Below are positions 41,603 to 51,238 of a DNA stretch of 61,317 nucleotides, in pieces (within the stretch, counting starts at the first letter, position 1; each line of letters begins with the position of its first letter). The stretch is taken from the NCBI GenBank assembly GCA_003569125.1, contig BGOG01000010.1:1-61317 (forward strand), given 5' to 3'. The DNA comes from Acidimicrobiaceae bacterium (GTDB lineage: Bacteria; Actinomycetota; Acidimicrobiia; Acidimicrobiales; Ilumatobacteraceae). The notes beneath the pieces are model-generated. The model ran no database searches, had not been told where the DNA came from, and was given only the letters and a program-made list of their open reading frames with translations. A program made the position numbers and the translations under genes.

Positions 41603-43387
41603 TCAGTCGTCGAGTTTCAATGCCGAGATGAACACATCGCCCGGAATCTCAACTCGGCCAATCGACTTCATTTTTTTCTTGCCTTCTTTTTGCTTCTCGA
41701 GAAGTTTTCGCTTGCGTGAGATATCTCCGCCGTAACACTTCGCGAGCACGTCTTTGCGCTTCGCCTTGACCGTTTCACGAGCGATGAACTTGCCACCAAT
41801 CGCCGCTTGAATCGGCACATCAAACATTTGGCGAGGGATCAGTTCTTTGAGTTTCTCGCACATCCGCTTTCCGTAGTCGTAGGCCTTGTCACGATGCACG
41901 ATCGTGCTGAAAGCATCGGCGGCAATCGCGTTGAGAAACAAATCAACTTTTACTAGATCTGATTCGCGGTAGCCATCAAGTTCGTAGTCGAGACTTGCAT
42001 ATCCCTGAGAGCGACTTTTCATCTGATCAAAAAAATCAACGACTACTTCGGCAAGTGGAATCAGATAATGCAACTCGACTCTTTCTGGCGAGAGATACTC
42101 GAGTTTTCCAAGTTCGCCACGGCGCGTTTGACAAAGGTCCATCAACGTTCCGGTGTAATCCTTCGGGGTAATTATGTTCACCTTAAAATAAGGCTCTTGA
42201 ATCGACTTGATATAAACAGTCGGCGGTAACTCGGCTGGGTTGTCAACAATTTCAAGCGAGCCGTCTGTTTTTGTGACTTGATATTGCACCGAGGGCGCAG
42301 TTGCGATGAGCGCCAAATTAAATTCGCGCTCGAGACGCTCTTTGACGATCTCCATGTGCAACAAACCAAGAAAGCCGCACCTAAAACCAAAACCAAGCGC
42401 ACCCGAAGACTCGGGCAAGTAGCTGATCGAAGCGTCATTGAGTTTCAATTTCTGCAAACTCTCACGCAATGTTTCAAAATCATCCGCATCAATCGGAAAC
42501 AACCCGCAGAAGACCATCGGCTTCGGGTCGCTGTAACCAGCAAGTGCTTCGGTGGCCTGGCGTGCTTCGTGGGTCACAGTTTCACCACTTCGCGCTTCAC
42601 CGACATCTTTGATTCCGGCGATTAAATATCCAACTTCACCTGGCCCAAGTTCATCGACGGGCGAAGGCACTGGTCGTCGCACACCAACCTCGAGCGCTTC
42701 ATGCACTGCATTGGTTTGCATGAACCGCAACTTGTCAGAACTTCGTATCCGACCATTCATCACTCGAATTGATGAAACCACGCCACGATATTGGTCGTAT
42801 TGACTGTCAAAAATTAGCGCCTGTAATGCAGCCTCGGGGTCGCCCTTGGGCGCGGGGATTCTTTCGACGATCGCATCCAACAACTCGGGTACTCCGTTGC
42901 CCGTCTTGGCTGAAATTCTTAAAATATCTTCGGCGCGAATACCCAGAACTTTTTCGATCTCCATCGCGTATCGATCCGGGTCGGCAGCCGGCAGATCAAT
43001 TTTGTTTAGGGCGGCAACAATTTCAAGATTATTTTCCAACGCCAAATAACAGTTGGCCAATGTCTGCGCTTCTATTCCTTGGGCGGCATCAACTACTAAA
43101 ACGACACCTTCGCATGCAGCCAACGAACGACTCACTTCATATCCGAAGTCGACATGGCCCGGCGTGTCGATCAGATGCAGAGTGTTGCCCTTCCAACCCA
43201 CGCGGACATTTTGGGCTTTGATCGTGATGCCACGCTCGCGCTCTAGATCCATCGTGTCTAAATATTGAGCCCGCATCGCTCTCGCCTCGACTGCGTTGGT
43301 CATCTCTAAAATTCGGTCGGAAAGCGTAGATTTTCCGTGATCAATGTGGGCGATGATCGAGAAGTTTCGTATTAGAGCTAAATCCAT
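41603..43387 (-). CDS. lepA: Elongation factor 4 (LepA)
   Basis: Ribosome-associated GTPase, 594 residues. G motifs: [26 protein letters not shown]; later [20 protein letters not shown], and the LepA-specific C-terminal domain [20 protein letters not shown] ... [25 protein letters not shown]. The ATG context is ordinary. It leads the minus-strand operon and is divergent from rpsT. Confidence 0.96.
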   Translation of the reverse strand: MDLALIRNFSIIAHIDHGKSTLSDRILEMTNAVEARAMRAQYLDTMDLERERGITIKAQNVRVGWKGNTLHLIDTPGHVDFGYEVSRSLAACEGVVLVVDAAQGIEAQTLANCYLALENNLEIVAALNKIDLPAADPDRYAMEIEKVLGIRAEDILRISAKTGNGVPELLDAIVERIPAPKGDPEAALQALIFDSQYDQYRGVVSSIRVMNGRIRSSDKLRFMQTNAVHEALEVGVRRPVPSPVDELGPGEVGYLIAGIKDVGEARSGETVTHEARQATEALAGYSDPKPMVFCGLFPIDADDFETLRESLQKLKLNDASISYLPESSGALGFGFRCGFLGLLHMEIVKERLEREFNLALIATAPSVQYQVTKTDGSLEIVDNPAELPPTVYIKSIQEPYFKVNIITPKDYTGTLMDLCQTRRGELGKLEYLSPERVELHYLIPLAEVVVDFFDQMKSRSQGYASLDYELDGYRESDLVKVDLFLNAIAADAFSTIVHRDKAYDYGKRMCEKLKELIPRQMFDVPIQAAIGGKFIARETVKAKRKDVLAKCYGGDISRKRKLLEKQKEGKKKMKSIGRVEIPGDVFISALKLDD

Positions 43388-43414
43388 TAGGCCATTTCTT
43401 TTAAGACTTTGTTC

Positions 43415-43451
43415 TTCGCGACGCAGGTCTCAAATAAGACGAACGCGAAGC
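43415..43451. promoter_or_regulatory. Nested inverted repeats between lepA and rpsT
   Basis: Outer arms CTTCGCG (43415-43421) and CGCGAAG (43445-43451); inner arms GTCT (43428-43431) and AGAC (43438-43441). It lies in the 122-base divergent region, inside the lepA leader if transcription starts nearby. It could be an RNA hairpin or operator; no T-run supports termination. Confidence 0.35.
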
Positions 43452-43509
43452 TATTAAATTCTACACGGCTTATGTTTGGCACGCCCCTACTCGCTGTTAG
43501 CCTTGCGAC

Positions 43510-43776
43510 GTGGCAAATATCAAATCTCAGAAAAAGCGCATCATTACCAACGCCAAAGCGAACGACCGTAACAAGGCTGTCCGTAGTGAACTGCGTTCAC
43601 GAGTCAAGGCCGCAAATGAGACCGCAGGCACACCTGAAAACGCCGAGGCTCTTCGCCTGGCTGTCAAGCGTCTTGACACTGCGGCGCGAAAACGCATCAT
43701 TCACCCGAAGCAGGCTGCTCGTCGCAAGAGCCGTTTGATGCGCAAACTAAACGCCACCGCGGCTGCCGCGAAATAG
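43510..43776 (+). CDS. rpsT: 30S ribosomal protein S20
   Basis: 88 residues, highly basic: MANIKSQKKRIITNAKANDRNKAVRSELRSRVK ... RKRIIHPKQAARRKSRLMRKL. Starts with GTG; no clear Shine-Dalgarno is visible. It assembles into the 30S subunit. Its convergent partner holA ends 3 bases away once the holA frame is corrected. Confidence 0.96.
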   Translation: MANIKSQKKRIITNAKANDRNKAVRSELRSRVKAANETAGTPENAEALRLAVKRLDTAARKRIIHPKQAARRKSRLMRKLNATAAAAK

Positions 43777-43779
43777 TTT

Positions 43780-44819
43780 TTAATTCGCTTCGGCGAAAAA
43801 GTTCGGCTTGAGCGACTCGACTTGGTCGCCGTAACCAAGCGGCACAATCGAGCGACAAGAATCTCCATCGTTAATTCTTCGCCGAGGTCTTTACCGCCAC
43901 GCAAGTCGACATCTGCGCGCGCCAATAATTGCACGGCTTGAGATATTCCGGCACTGCCGATGCGCCGATATTGAGTCAGATATTTCTTCCCTTGAAAATC
44001 ACTCTTACCGCCGATCAAAGCCAAAACATCTGCAGGGTCATGAATCTCGGGGCCATCCAGACGCATCAACTTTGAATAATGGGTGTGCAAAATCGCCATC
44101 ACTTGTAGCGGATGAAAATCTCCGCTGCGCACCATTCGCGAAAGCATCTCTAATGCCAACGGCGAATCACCGGCATCTATCGCGTCGGTGAGATCCCACG
44201 GCTTGACACTTCCGGCGTCGCCGAGAAAAACTGAGACATCTTGACTCGTTAATTTTTTTGCCGTGCCGTATGCAGAAACCAAAGTGTCGATCAACCCTGG
44301 CAAGCGGGCCTGGTCTTCGCCGAGCCAGTCAATTATGTTGTTTAATGCGACTGCGTCGACCGATAGTTCTGATTCTGTGAATTTCTCCAGAAACCAAGTT
44401 ACAAGTTCTTGGCGACGCTGCGGAGGCTCAGTAGCGATCACCGTGGCGCCCGAGCGTTTCAGCGCATCGCTAATTGATTTCGGCAGTTTGCCGGATGCAC
44501 TAACAACTAAATGCGTGCTATCAGACGGTTGTTCAAGATACTTGACGAGAGTTGAAAGTTCACCGACGGTTGCTTCAGAAATTTCTCGAATCACCACGAC
44601 TCGCTCTTCGCCAAAAAGTGACATCGTTTCTGCCGAAGCAACCGCCTGGCGAATTGCATTCTCGCGAAGCTCCGAATTTGGCGCACCGGCATCGTGTGTC
44701 TCTAAGATCGTGCTGCGATTCTCTTGCGAGTTCATCGATTTAATCAATCCACGAGTGATCTCTGTGACTTTGTCCGAGACGAGCCTCGGGTCATTACCCG
44801 TAATCAGATGAATCGTCAC
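43780..44819 (-). CDS. holA: DNA polymerase III subunit delta, C-terminal frame break
   Basis: Clamp-loader delta subunit. GTG at 44819 overlaps the comEC stop by 4 bases and starts VTIHLITGNDPRLVSDKV; AETMSLFGEERVVVIREI and FHPLQVMAILHTHYSKLMRL ... LTMEILVARLCRL follow. As written the frame runs 79 bases past the expected end, through the convergent rpsT. With one missing base restored near 43837-43842 it reads LGYGDQVESLKPNFFAEAN and stops 3 bases from the rpsT stop, giving about 346 residues. That tidy junction supports a sequencing error. Confidence 0.85.
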
Positions 44820-46233
44820 CCCTCTACTCTCGCATCTCCGTGTAGCAACAACAAGATCAAAGCCAAAACAACGAGCCACATGCCGAAATTCGCCAAGCCC
44901 GTGGCGCTCAAGCGTTCACCGACTGCGGCCACCCACCACACCCATCGCACGCCGATCAACACTGGCCACATAATGATCGTGCCCAACCAAGAAAAAATAG
45001 TTTCACCAATCGCACCCGCGAACAAAGACAACGGTAAACCCACGAGCATCACGAGTGACGCCACCGGAACAGCCAAGATGTTCGCGAGAATTCCGATCGC
45101 CGCCGGCATTCCGAATACGAAGATCACAGCCGGCGCCACACCGACTTGCGCAGAAATAGTTGCGGCGATCAACGACGCCAACCACCGCGGGCCAGGCACC
45201 ACGCGCGATAGCGGCGCTGATAATAAACATAATCCGGTTGTTGCGCCGACCGACATGAAATAACCAACCGACCATGCGAGCAACGGATCAAGAAAAATTG
45301 TGACGATAACGGTCAACGCAAGAATCCGCAGTGTTCGCGTAGGTCGACCAAGCGAAATCGAAAGTGTCGCCACCCCTGCCATCACCGCGGCACGAATCAC
45401 ACTCGGCTCAACTCGAGTAATCACGACAAACCAAATCAACACGATAAATACGACGAGCAACCTCACTGTTCTCGATAACCGACGCAACAACGGCGAAAGC
45501 CCCGTGAGCACGAACGCCACATTTTGCCCCGACACGGCGACAAGATGTGCCAGCCCCGATTTTCGAAAAGCCGAGATCATTTGTTTCGGTTGTTTTGAGT
45601 CATCACCAATCACGAGACCGGTAAATAGTGAACGCTCATCAAACGGAAACGATTTTGCGCCGCTGTCTATTAGTTTGCGCACGCGCTGGGCGCTGCGATA
45701 AATGGGTGACGCAATGAGTCTTTGCTCGGCAATAGATTTTATTTCGAAATTACCCTTGACATGTTTGGAGACCAGTCGTTTCGCTTGAGCCGGCGCGAGT
45801 TCGTGTCGCCAGCCCGACACGAAGACAGTTTCACCAACATTCGTATTGCTCAGTCGCCATGCCGGTGGCCCGTAGGCGTAGACGACGAATCTGTCGCCAG
45901 AAATTTCGAGGATTATTTGTGTTGCCGCCCCGACTCGTTGCGGGTCAGTGATCACTCGAGCAGACCCAGAAAACTCACCCAGTTCAACTTGGTGCAATTG
46001 GCTGATCGCCCGCGAACTATTAGCGAAACCAATAAAAATAAATAACCCGACTATCGCAAACTTAATTATTTGCTCTTGGCGATGACCATCGTCAGAAGCA
46101 CCGTGCAAATCGCGACACCGGTAACCAGAGCTGTGACGGAAGTTTTCTCTACCGCGCGAGTGGCACACACTGTTGATATTGCTAATCCAACGATGAACCA
46201 ATCAGAACGCTGCAGATCGTACGATTGACTCAT
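44816..46233 (-). CDS. comEC: ComEC DNA-uptake channel (no C-terminal nuclease domain), frame break
   Basis: Polytopic competence protein that moves single-stranded DNA across the membrane. Core motif: FRKSGLAHLVAVSGQNVAFVLTGL, RAAVMAGVATLSISLGRPT, LLAWSVGYFMSVGATTGLCLL. The N-terminal helices (SDWFIVGLAISTVCATRAVE, TALVTGVAICTVLLTMVIAKS) are in another frame; one missing base near 46070-46076 joins them, giving about 472 residues. It ends without the metallo-beta-lactamase domain of longer ComEC proteins. The proposed ATG (46233) overlaps the opposite-strand ATG (46232). Confidence 0.82.
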
Positions 46234-46678
46234 GGCGAAAGTCGCAAAAAAGAAGGTTTCAAAAACTCTGCCTGCGATCCTTGACGGAATCGACGCTCAC
46301 CGCAATACGGTGCGCACGAAGGGTGGATTTTTTGCAATCGCACTTTCAATCGCCGTTCTGACAATCGGCCTGTTGTTGATCGCTTTGCCGGGCTCGATCA
46401 CGGGTGTCCCGGGTTTTGTTTTGACCGTCATTGCCCTGCCGACTTTGCCACTGTTCGGTGTTCCTGCAGCTGGGGGATTCGTGCGTTACTTGTTGAGTCT
46501 TATCTCGAGTCTGTTTTTGTGGTGGGTTATCGGTCATTACGCCGCACGCCGAGCGATTCAATCAACGATTTCTAGTTGGCCGGAGTGGCTTCGCGAATTT
46601 CGCCCACTGGCGATCGGTATCGTCTTGGGTTCTTTGATTTCACTTGCCATTGCAGCCGCCGTGCTCGGAGTTCTCTGA
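46232..46678 (+). CDS. Small multi-span membrane protein of unknown function
   Basis: 148 residues: a lysine-rich start (MAKVAKKKVSKTLP), then three or four hydrophobic spans (FFAIALSIAVLTIGLLLIAL, VLTVIALPTLPLFG, LLSLISSLFLWWVI, IGIVLGSLISLAIAAAVLGV). I do not recognise the family. It lies on the plus strand between comEA and comEC, which face the other way. Its ATG shares two bases with the proposed comEC ATG (CATG) and its stop is 4 bases from the comEA stop. No Shine-Dalgarno is visible. Confidence 0.6.
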   Translation: MAKVAKKKVSKTLPAILDGIDAHRNTVRTKGGFFAIALSIAVLTIGLLLIALPGSITGVPGFVLTVIALPTLPLFGVPAAGGFVRYLLSLISSLFLWWVIGHYAARRAIQSTISSWPEWLREFRPLAIGIVLGSLISLAIAAAVLGVL

Positions 46679-46682
46679 GGCA

Positions 46683-47372
46683 CTAACTGACGCGTGCTTG
46701 CGGCAGAATTTCGCTCAACTTTGCTGGTCCGATACCACGAACATTCAATAAATCTTCGACGGTCTTGAATGCGCCGTTTTTTTCGCGGTACTCAATTATC
46801 GCTTTCGCAGTAGACGGCCCGACTCCGGTGAGTTGTTCAAGTTCGATTGCAGTCGCGGTATTTATGTTGATGCTCATTTTCAAACCATTCGACGAGTTTT
46901 CTGGGCTGGTCGAATTGTTCGAGTTCGTAAATCTGGGCTGCACGAGTACGTGCGGTTTCTCGTTTCGCTTCGGAATATAAATCTGCTCGCCCTCGCTGAG
47001 CAGCGTCGCCAGGTTCACAGAATCTAGATCTGCTTGCGTCGTGGCACCACCCGCAGCAACGACACCATCATTGATTCGCGCACCCAGATGAAACTGATAA
47101 ATCCCTGGCGTCTTTACTGCGCCAGCAATATGCACAGTTATCTCTGTGATCAATGCAGTCGTCGGCGGCGAAATTGCCATGACGCTCAATGTCGTAACGG
47201 TGCCAGCGATCGGAATCGAATCTTCGGGTGGAGGTGGTGGAACCCTCAACAACCACCAACCAGCCAAGGCGACTGCAACCAGACTCAAGACAGAACCAAT
47301 TAAGCGTGACAAACCAAACCAGATGATCGTCGTTTTTATCTTTACGAGGGTTGCATCAATTAGTTTCATCAC
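46683..47372 (-). CDS. comEA: ComEA DNA receptor (SLBB plus helix-hairpin-helix)
   Basis: 229 residues. One N-terminal membrane anchor (LIGSVLSLVAVALAGWWLL), then a SLBB domain (TVHIAGAVKTPGIYQFHLGARINDGVVAAGG), a Ser/Asn linker, and tandem helix-hairpin-helix (ININTATAIELEQLTGVGPSTAKAIIEYREKNG, LLNVRGIGPAKLSEI). It binds incoming double-stranded DNA outside the membrane and passes it to ComEC. The usual comEA-comEC operon is interrupted here by an opposite-strand gene. Confidence 0.9.
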   Translation of the reverse strand: MMKLIDATLVKIKTTIIWFGLSRLIGSVLSLVAVALAGWWLLRVPPPPPEDSIPIAGTVTTLSVMAISPPTTALITEITVHIAGAVKTPGIYQFHLGARINDGVVAAGGATTQADLDSVNLATLLSEGEQIYIPKRNEKPHVLVQPRFTNSNNSTSPENSSNGLKMSININTATAIELEQLTGVGPSTAKAIIEYREKNGAFKTVEDLLNVRGIGPAKLSEILPQARVS

Positions 47373-47419
47373 CCAATGTGGGCAACGGCCATAAGTTGAG
47401 GCTCTACAAAATCAAGATA

Positions 47420-48124
47420 TTAGAAAAGTCTGGCGGTCAACTTTTTGCGATAATCAGCGGTTCGCGGATCATTTGGTCCCATTTTTTGCAACAGATCGAG
47501 ATAGCTCTGTTTTGCCTCATCGTCAGACTTCACACGCCCCAACAACTCTGTTAGCACCCGGTCATAATCATCAGCCGGCACAAATGCGGCGCGTGCCGCA
47601 GCAACAGCAACCCGCACTCGTTCGGTTTCGGGGATAGTTTTTAGAATTTCAAGGGCCGCCGCACAATCGTTGCGAGCCACAAGCAACTCGGCAAGCGCGA
47701 TCACCACGGCCTCGTTTGCTGGCTCTGCCTCAAATGCTTGGCGCAAACTTGCTTCATCGCCCTTTGCCAGCAACGCCTTGACATCTACGGCAACAACCTC
47801 AGGCAAAAGTTTCTTGACGAACTCGCTAACAACATGTTCTGGTTGTGCGCCGACAAAACCATCTAAAATTTTTCCGTCTTTCATCGCATACACGGCGGGT
47901 ATCGACTGTGCCTGAAAAGCCTGCGCGATTTGTGGACACTTATCGACGTCAACTTTCGCCAAAATGACTTGACCTTTTGTGGCTGCAACTAATTTTTCAA
48001 GAATTGGACCAAGAGTTTTGCACGGTCCACACCACGGAGCCCAAAGGTCAACGATCACCGGAAAGATCATCGACTTATCAATTACTTCTTTTTGAAAAGT
48101 CTCATCCAATACATCAATTGCCAT
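47420..48124 (-). CDS. CnoX/YbbN-like thioredoxin-TPR protein
   Basis: 234 residues. Thioredoxin domain with active site WAPWCGPCK and cis-Pro SIPAVYAMKDGK, followed by a helical repeat region (DEASLRQAFEAEPANEAVVIALAELLVARND). This two-domain layout is that of YbbN/CnoX co-chaperones. It keeps both catalytic cysteines, unlike E. coli YbbN, so it may be redox-active. Divergent from the APH-like kinase. Confidence 0.85.
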   Translation of the reverse strand: MAIDVLDETFQKEVIDKSMIFPVIVDLWAPWCGPCKTLGPILEKLVAATKGQVILAKVDVDKCPQIAQAFQAQSIPAVYAMKDGKILDGFVGAQPEHVVSEFVKKLLPEVVAVDVKALLAKGDEASLRQAFEAEPANEAVVIALAELLVARNDCAAALEILKTIPETERVRVAVAAARAAFVPADDYDRVLTELLGRVKSDDEAKQSYLDLLQKMGPNDPRTADYRKKLTARLF

Positions 48125-48234
48125 GCTTCAAACGATACTGCCCGTGTATTACTTAGGCACTTTTGATGCTGTACACGAGCATTGTTCACTCGCAAGTGGC
48201 ACAACAGATCTCGGATTGGCTAAGTTGTTTGGCG

Positions 48235-49275
48235 ATGAGCGACACGGTCAGCGCGGGAATCGACTCACCCAAAGTTACAAAATGGCTCGAAGCCAATGTC
48301 GACGGTGCTCAAGGCCCATTCAAGTTTGAATTTATCGCGGGTGGACATTCAAATTTAACTTTTTCAGTTCGCGATGCAAAACAAAATCATTACGTATTGC
48401 GCCGTCCACCACTAAGCCACGGCCTCGCCAGTGCCCACGACATGGGACGCGAGCACCGGATGATCGACGCATTGCAGAATTCAAATGTTCCAGTGCCGCG
48501 AACCCGTGGGTTGTGCAACGACATCGAAGTTAATGGCGCACCGTTCTATGTGATGAATTTTGTTGATGGACACATCGTTCGCGACATTGCGATCGCCGAG
48601 AAAGTCTTGACCGAACAAACTCGCACTCGCTCCAGCGAGTCACTGGTTGAAACCCTGACAAAGATTCACGCCGTAGATGTATCTAAGGTCGGTCTGCAAG
48701 ATTTCAGCCGTCACGAGGGTTACATCGCCCGCCAACTAAAGCGTTGGTATGGGCAATGGAACCTACAAAAAACTCGCGAACTCTCGTCGATTGATCGGGT
48801 GCACCAAGAACTCGCCAAGCGAATTCCAGAGCAAGGTCCCGCGACCATCGTGCACGGCGACTATCGATTGGACAACTGCATCGTCAGCTCTCAGGGCGAA
48901 ATTCAAGCCGTCTTAGATTGGGAGATCTGCACACTGGGTGATCCACTTGCAGATCTTGGTCTACTCACCGTCTATTGGACGGGCCCCGGGGACGAACCAT
49001 CTCCCTGGATGTCTCAATACACAACCGTCAAGGGTTTTTTGAATCGCAGCGACTTGATCGCGCACTACGCGAAAATAACTGGTCGAGATGTTTCGAACAT
49101 TGAGTTTTATCGCGCCTTCGCATATTGGAAACTCGCGTGCATTGTTGAAGGTGTCTACGCTCGATATTTGGGTGGCGCTCTTGGTGAAAAAACTGCAGCC
49201 GAACTAGAACCGTTTAAGTTGCAGACCGAAGCCGCCGCTAATAGCGCCGAAGAAGCGCTATCGCGTCTAAACTGA
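48235..49275 (+). CDS. APH-fold phosphotransferase (ACAD10-like)
   Basis: About 346 residues from the ATG at 48235 (MSDTVSAGID); the frame is open further upstream without family support. Seen: FIAGGHSNLTFSVRD, VLRRPP, catalytic loop IVHGDYRLDNCIVS and metal-binding VLDWEICTLGDPLADLGLL. These match the aminoglycoside-phosphotransferase-like kinases that accompany acyl-CoA dehydrogenases (ACAD10/11) and phosphorylate hydroxy-acids. It is not evidence of antibiotic resistance. Followed 9 bases later by the PAC2 gene. Confidence 0.82.
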   Translation: MSDTVSAGIDSPKVTKWLEANVDGAQGPFKFEFIAGGHSNLTFSVRDAKQNHYVLRRPPLSHGLASAHDMGREHRMIDALQNSNVPVPRTRGLCNDIEVNGAPFYVMNFVDGHIVRDIAIAEKVLTEQTRTRSSESLVETLTKIHAVDVSKVGLQDFSRHEGYIARQLKRWYGQWNLQKTRELSSIDRVHQELAKRIPEQGPATIVHGDYRLDNCIVSSQGEIQAVLDWEICTLGDPLADLGLLTVYWTGPGDEPSPWMSQYTTVKGFLNRSDLIAHYAKITGRDVSNIEFYRAFAYWKLACIVEGVYARYLGGALGEKTAAELEPFKLQTEAAANSAEEALSRLN

Positions 49276-49284
49276 CAATACACA

Positions 49285-50160
49285 ATGGATACGCCTTACA
49301 CGATTCTTGGTGATCTGCCAGAGATCAACGATCCACTTTTAGTTGTAATGATGTCTGGATGGATCGACACAAGTTCGGCGGCAGCAAACGCAATGGATTT
49401 GATCACCAAAGAAACCAAGGCCAAGACGATCATCTCTTTTGATAACGACACGTTCGTCGACTATCGTGCGCGACGCCCGATCATGGAGTTGCGAGAGGGC
49501 GTGAACACGAAACTGATTTGGTCTACTCCTGAGATCTCACTCGGCAAAGACATCAACGGCAAAGATTTGTTGTTGTTGACCGGCCCGGAGCCCGACACCC
49601 GTTGGCATCTATTTGCCGAAACTGTGGCTGAAATTAGTGTCGACTTCGGTGTTCGACGAATGATCGGTATCGGCGCTTATCCGTTTGCAACGCCCCACAC
49701 TCGTGCGGTTTATGTTTCATGCACTTCACCCGACAAAGAACTTGTTGCGAATTTGCCATATATCAAAAGCTCAGTTGACGTGCCGGCTGGTATGGCCGCG
49801 GCAATCGAACATGCGCTTCACGGTCGCAAAATTCAGGCTCTCGGATTATGGGCTCGCGTGCCGCACTATGTTGCGTCAATGCCCTACCCCGCCGCATCGG
49901 CGGCGTTACTCGCGGCGCTTTGCGACACGGGTGGCATTTCAATAGATGTCTCAGACATGCGCGAACAAGCCAAAACCCAACGCGAGCGACTCGACCAATT
50001 AATCGCGGGCAACGCCGAACATTCACAAATGTTGACGCAACTCGAGCAAAGTTTTGATGAGCAGATCAAAAACGGCACGACCGAGATCAATTTTGGCGGA
50101 CCGATCCCGAGTGGTGACGAAATCGCCGCTGAATTCGAAAAGTATTTGCGCGAGCGCTAG
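49285..50160 (+). CDS. PAC2 family protein
   Basis: 291 residues. LLVVMMSGWIDTSSAAANAMDLI, TIISFDNDTFVDYRARRP, MIGIGAYPFATPHTRAV and VPAGMAAAIEHALH are characteristic of the actinobacterial/archaeal PAC2 (proteasome assembly chaperone 2-like) family. Its biochemical role in bacteria is unclear. The C-terminus is a probable coiled coil (REQAKTQRERLDQLI). No proteasome genes are in the window. Confidence 0.85.
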   Translation: MDTPYTILGDLPEINDPLLVVMMSGWIDTSSAAANAMDLITKETKAKTIISFDNDTFVDYRARRPIMELREGVNTKLIWSTPEISLGKDINGKDLLLLTGPEPDTRWHLFAETVAEISVDFGVRRMIGIGAYPFATPHTRAVYVSCTSPDKELVANLPYIKSSVDVPAGMAAAIEHALHGRKIQALGLWARVPHYVASMPYPAASAALLAALCDTGGISIDVSDMREQAKTQRERLDQLIAGNAEHSQMLTQLEQSFDEQIKNGTTEINFGGPIPSGDEIAAEFEKYLRER

Positions 50161-50175
50161 AAATTAACCAGCGCG

Positions 50176-51225
50176 CTAACTGGCGCGGGCCAGACCGTGC
50201 AACCAAGATTGCACATTGACTCCGAGAGCATTGACGTCGTAGCCACCCTCTTGCAACACAACAGTTGGCAACTTAAGTTGAGCAACAAGCGCTCCACACC
50301 TGTCATACCCAGGAGTAGTCAAAGACAAGTCACTTATCGGATCAGTAATAAAAGTGTCAAGACCGAGTGAAACGATAACCATCGACGGACCGAACTTTTT
50401 GATGCTTTCGCACGCCCGTTCAAGAGATTTCAAATAAGTATCATCGTCAGTGCGCGCCGCGAGTGGCAAGTTAAGCGTCGAACCTAATCCTTTGCTTGAA
50501 CCAGTTTCTTCGGCATAGCCGGTGAAATACGGGTATGCCCGCGCAGGGTCACCATGCAGCGAAACAAATTGCACATCGTCGCGCTCATAAAAAATCTGTT
50601 GCGTGCCGTTGCCGTGGTGGTAGTCGACATCAAGCACGGTCACTTTGGTGCCAGTCGTGCTGGCCACATGATGAGCCGCGATGGCCGCATTGTTGAAAAA
50701 GCAATATCCACCATAAAGGTCAGTTGTCGCATGATGCCCAGGTGGGCGGCACAGACCATAACTAAATCGTTCTCCGTCTAGAACTATTTTCGTCGCACTC
50801 ATCGCGACATCGACAGCGCCACGGGCCGCCTCGTATGTGCCCATAGTCAAAGGGGTCGTCGTCTCAAAACACCACCAACCAAGTTTGCCGTTGATCGACT
50901 CTGGCTCGGTGCGAGAACCCATATGCTCGCGCAAGTTCGATTTAAAAAACATGTCGGGCACAACCTCGCGAACTTCTTTTACATCGCGCTGATAATCGGC
51001 CCACGCCGTCGACAAAAACTTCAGCAAACCAGGATTATGAATTTTGGTTATCGGCTCGGTGCCCCAAGCCGTAGGTGAAACAAACTCGAAAGCCTTGTCG
51101 GCTGCCAGCGTCTCACGAATTTTCTCGGCGCGACCAGTGTGCTCAAATGGCGAGTGAGCCGACGACCTTTCGATCTCAACTTCTGGATTATGCAACAAGT
51201 GCGCCGGTGAATATACAACTTTCAT
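50176..51225 (-). CDS. Acetylpolyamine amidohydrolase (histone-deacetylase superfamily)
   Basis: 349 residues. The start MKVVYSPAHLLHNPEVEIERSS and PFEHTGRAEKIRETL fit the acetylpolyamine amidohydrolase branch. Catalytic histidines lie in CRPPGHHATTDLYGGYCFFNN, zinc ligands in VLDVDYHHGNGTQ (Asp, His) and SLGLDTFITDPIS (Asp), and the oxyanion Tyr in LQEGGYDV. It deacetylates N-acetylated polyamines in the cytoplasm. It pairs logically with the PotABCD importer 45 kb away. It ends convergently with PAC2. Confidence 0.85.
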   Translation of the reverse strand: MKVVYSPAHLLHNPEVEIERSSAHSPFEHTGRAEKIRETLAADKAFEFVSPTAWGTEPITKIHNPGLLKFLSTAWADYQRDVKEVREVVPDMFFKSNLREHMGSRTEPESINGKLGWWCFETTTPLTMGTYEAARGAVDVAMSATKIVLDGERFSYGLCRPPGHHATTDLYGGYCFFNNAAIAAHHVASTTGTKVTVLDVDYHHGNGTQQIFYERDDVQFVSLHGDPARAYPYFTGYAEETGSSKGLGSTLNLPLAARTDDDTYLKSLERACESIKKFGPSMVIVSLGLDTFITDPISDLSLTTPGYDRCGALVAQLKLPTVVLQEGGYDVNALGVNVQSWLHGLARAS

Positions 51226-51238
51226 CGCATCCTCTTTT

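Noticed and set aside
37992-43509. CIRCE operator for HrcA
   Set aside because: I looked upstream of hrcA and lepA for TTAGCACTC-N9-GAGTGCTAA and found no convincing match.
43701-43779. Long overlap of holA into rpsT
   Set aside because: The overlapping tail is low-complexity readthrough; one missing base near 43840 gives a natural stop 3 bases from rpsT.
48235-49275. Aminoglycoside resistance gene
   Set aside because: The kinase fold matches ACAD10-like metabolic phosphotransferases, with no mobile element or resistance context.
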